From NCBI RefSeq assembly GCF_014837235.1, contig NZ_JACYFT010000004.1, positions 136,883-200,882 on the forward strand: 64,000 bases of DNA. The letters are read 5' to 3'. The notes beneath the pieces were generated by a model. It searched no databases and was not told the DNA's origin. It saw nothing but the letters and a program-made list of their open reading frames with translations. Positions within the stretch are counted from its first letter, which is position 1; each line of letters begins with the position of its first letter. The translations under genes and the position numbers were made by a program. The DNA comes from Limnohabitans radicicola. GTDB lineage: Bacteria > Pseudomonadota > Gammaproteobacteria > Burkholderiales > Burkholderiaceae_C. Below are positions 62,586 to 64,000 of the stretch, in pieces.

Positions 62586-64000
62586 TCAATCCCGGCAAAT
62601 GGTGGCCGTCCTGATGTGGACGCCGGCCTTGCTGGCCACCAGGAAGCAACCCATCTCAGGCACATCGGGCGTTGGCGCACGGTCGTTGTGCAAAGTGGGA
62701 ACATTCGAGCTGTGCGTGTTGACCTGATGGATCAAGGCGATATTGACTTCCGTTCCACCCAACGCAGGACCTTGCGTGTCCGGCACACTCACCTTTGTGG
62801 GCGTGATGGTCCCCACCGCACCACTGACCGATGTAGGCAAGGTGTAGTTTTGCAGGTTGGTTGTGCCTGTTGGTCTGTAATCGCTGCTGCTCAGGCTGAC
62901 TGTCACTGTCTTGCCCGTTCCCACATTGGGGTTGTCGTATGTGCCTGTCGTCTGGGTCACGGTCGCACCATCGCTGCCCAGCCAGCCACTGAGCAGGTAG
63001 TTGTCCGGGGTCAAGGTGGCCCTGGTCTGGCCGTCGTACACCTTGCTCACCGTGCCTTGCAACCTGCCGCTGATGGCCGTGACAGACAGCACTGCGGGGC
63101 TGACCGTGAGGATCCCGTCGGTGTAGCCCACACTGTAGTTGCCACTGCTCAAACCACCGGGTGTGATGGTGTAGCTGCCCGCATTGACCGCCCCCTGGCT
63201 GTTGCCGCCATAGGTCAAAGTACCGGCCAGCACTGCAGGCGTTTCGCCGTTGACAAAGCCTGCATACGTCACCCCGTTACCACCGGCGTAGATCGCACCG
63301 TCATAGGTCTTGGTGGCATTCTTGGCCGTCACCGTCAAAGGCGCAGAGGTGATCACCCCCACCACTCCACTGACCGAGCTTGGCAGGATGTAATTGATCA
63401 AGCGTGTGGTACCGACAGGACTGAAGTCGCTGCTGGTCAAACTGACGGTGACCGTCTTGTCTGTGCCGGCATTGGCGTTGTCGTAAACGCCGGCGGTCTT
63501 GGTCACCGTGGCCCCATCGTTGCCCACCCAACCAGTCAGCAGGTAATTGCCCGGTGCCAAAGTCGCCGTGGTCTGGCCGTCGTACACCTTGCTCACCGTG
63601 CCTTGCAACCGGGCACTGATCGATGGAGTCACCGGCACCACCGGTACCGGGTTCACCGTCAAGGTGCCATCAACGTAGGTCAGGGCGTAATTGACGCTGC
63701 TCAAACCACCGGGTGTGATCGCATACGACCCCACATTCGTCGCGCCCTGACTGGTCCCCGAGAAAGTCAATGCCCCGCCCAATACCGCCACTGTCTCACC
63801 ATTGGCAAAGCCCGCATACGTCACCCCACTGCCACCCGTATAGGCCACACCATCGTAGGTTTTGCTGGTGCTATTGGCGATCACGGTCAACGCGGCCTGG
63901 CCAATCGTCAAAGTGCCATCATTGAACGTGATCGCATAGTTGCCGTTGTTGGTATTCGTCAGGGTGCCTTGCGTGATGGGCACTGAACCCACGCCCGTTG
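62586..64000 (-). CDS. MBG/YDG repeat-containing adhesin-like protein (partial, N-terminus beyond right edge)
   Basis: The frame is open from the right edge to a stop at 62586, giving about 470 visible residues of a larger secreted protein of the filamentous-haemagglutinin/MBG-domain type. Beta-sandwich repeats alternate. Two MBG units read LTV.A...TKTYDG...Y.GG.GVTYAGF.NGET...NYS/A..Y.DG.LTV. Two YDG-like units read RLQGTVSKVYDGQT.ATL...NYLL.GW.G.DGATVT. The last 70 residues (from VSVPDTQGP) leave the repeat pattern and end AGVHIRTATICRD, with two cysteines. Such proteins are usually surface-exposed adhesins exported by two-partner or autotransport systems; the export domain is not in view. 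Confidence 0.85.
   Translation of the reverse strand, partial: TGVGSVPITQGTLTNTNNGNYAITFNDGTLTIGQAALTVIANSTSKTYDGVAYTGGSGVTYAGFANGETVAVLGGALTFSGTSQGATNVGSYAITPGGLSSVNYALTYVDGTLTVNPVPVVPVTPSISARLQGTVSKVYDGQTTATLAPGNYLLTGWVGNDGATVTKTAGVYDNANAGTDKTVTVSLTSSDFSPVGTTRLINYILPSSVSGVVGVITSAPLTVTAKNATKTYDGAIYAGGNGVTYAGFVNGETPAVLAGTLTYGGNSQGAVNAGSYTITPGGLSSGNYSVGYTDGILTVSPAVLSVTAISGRLQGTVSKVYDGQTRATLTPDNYLLSGWLGSDGATVTQTTGTYDNPNVGTGKTVTVSLSSSDYRPTGTTNLQNYTLPTSVSGAVGTITPTKVSVPDTQGPALGGTEVNIALIHQVNTHSSNVPTLHNDRAPTPDVPEMGCFLVASKAGVHIRTATICRD
62802..63074 (-). repeat. YDG-like repeat unit 2 (paired with 63348-63617)
   Basis: This encodes SGRLQGTVSKVYDGQTRATL...GATVTQTTGTYDNPNVGTGKTVTVSLSSSDY...NYTLPTSVSGAVGTIT. 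The DNA segment around GTCGTACACCTTGCTCACCG is identical to the partner unit (near 63030 and 63580), so the two could recombine. Confidence 0.8.
63102..63344 (-). repeat. MBG repeat unit 2 (paired with 63654-63893)
   Basis: This encodes LTVTAKNATKTYDG...GVTYAGFVNGET...TITPGGLSSGNYSVGYTDGILTV. It is closely similar at DNA and protein level to the unit at 63654-63893, with shared stretches around the GVTYAGF and GSY.ITPGGLSS segments. Both sit within the adhesin frame. Confidence 0.8.
63348..63617 (-). repeat. YDG-like repeat unit 1
   Basis: This encodes SARLQGTVSKVYDGQTTATL...GATVTKTAGVYDNANAGTDKTVTVSLTSSDF...NYILPSSVSGVVGVIT. It is a near copy of the unit at 62802-63074. Confidence 0.8.
63654..63893 (-). 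repeat. MBG repeat unit 1
   Basis: This encodes LTVIANSTSKTYDG...GVTYAGFANGET...AITPGGLSSVNYALTYVDGTLTV. It is the first complete MBG unit in the visible part; a partial earlier unit ends at NYAITFNDGTLTI near 63903. Confidence 0.8.

Noticed and set aside
62802..63893. CRISPR array or tandem DNA repeat array
   Set aside because: The repeats are 240-270 base coding units inside one reading frame, alternating in two types, and encode beta-sandwich domains.

Overview
The window is GC-rich, gene-dense bacterial chromosome. Gene content and protein character point to a betaproteobacterium of the order Burkholderiales, most likely family Comamonadaceae (Limnohabitans/Rhodoferax/Acidovorax-like). 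Supporting signs are the folC-SPOR-cvpA-purF-metZ block, lpxK-Trm112-kdsB-adk, LexA with betaproteobacterial-type boxes, and full branched-chain amino-acid transport and acyl-CoA gene sets. The family placement is inferred from general character; no 16S gene is present. I see no rRNA operon, insertion sequence, prophage or CRISPR array.

Layout. 1-2.1 kb: the C-terminal part of an FAD oxidoreductase (cut by the left edge) and a divergent SDR. 2.1-4.3 kb: sodB and xseA on the minus strand. 4.6-7.4 kb: lpxK, a Trm112-like protein, kdsB and adk. 7.4-9.6 kb: an asparaginase diverging from lexA, whose LexA boxes lie between them, then a small conserved protein. 9.7-11.9 kb: a 2-hydroxyacid dehydrogenase and an MFS exporter. 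12-17.5 kb: an acyl-CoA catabolic island with 3-hydroxyacyl-CoA dehydrogenase, enoyl-CoA hydratase, a Crp/Fnr regulator, an APH-type phosphotransferase and an acyl-CoA dehydrogenase. 17.6-18.6 kb: a GST and tRNA-Pro/tRNA-Arg. 18.8-23.5 kb: a complete five-gene liv-type ABC transporter. 23.5-28.1 kb: a minus-strand operon of acyl-CoA ligase, LLM flavin monooxygenase, MesD-like methionine synthase and 2OG-Fe dioxygenase. 28.3-30 kb: an unusual HTH-plus-receiver regulator, a MerR regulator and four tRNAs. 30-36.9 kb: gltX and the metZ-purF-cvpA-SPOR-folC operon. 36.9-41.7 kb: an ArsC-like protein, a glycine-zipper protein, ppnP, argG, murB and yajQ. 41.8-44.5 kb: an M16 protease. 44.6-51.4 kb: a four-gene glycan-assembly locus made of galE, two multi-domain glycosyltransferase fusions and a flippase-like protein. 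51.4-56 kb: a minus-strand run of a host-attachment-like protein, plsY, ybaK, an aldo/keto reductase and an acyl-CoA synthetase. 56-62.5 kb: an alpha/beta hydrolase, an exported barrel-like protein, prfB with its programmed frameshift, pepN, fbp and tRNA-Thr. 62.6-64 kb: the C-terminal end of a repeat-rich MBG/YDG adhesin, cut by the right edge.

Most of the window is ordinary core metabolism and envelope biogenesis. Three things stand out. (1) Four copies of a palindromic element have unrelated but self-complementary arms around a shared CCTCAT...AAATCG core, and all sit at the 3' ends of genes. (2) The compact glycan locus packs a glycosyltransferase and an initiating sugar-phosphate transferase into one polypeptide and two further glycosyltransferases into another. 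(3) The phosphotransferase/acyl-CoA dehydrogenase pair resembles the ACAD10/11-type route for 4-hydroxy acids.

Start codons were chosen from Shine-Dalgarno sequences and usual family lengths. Functions come from motif recognition in the translated sequence; no database search was run.
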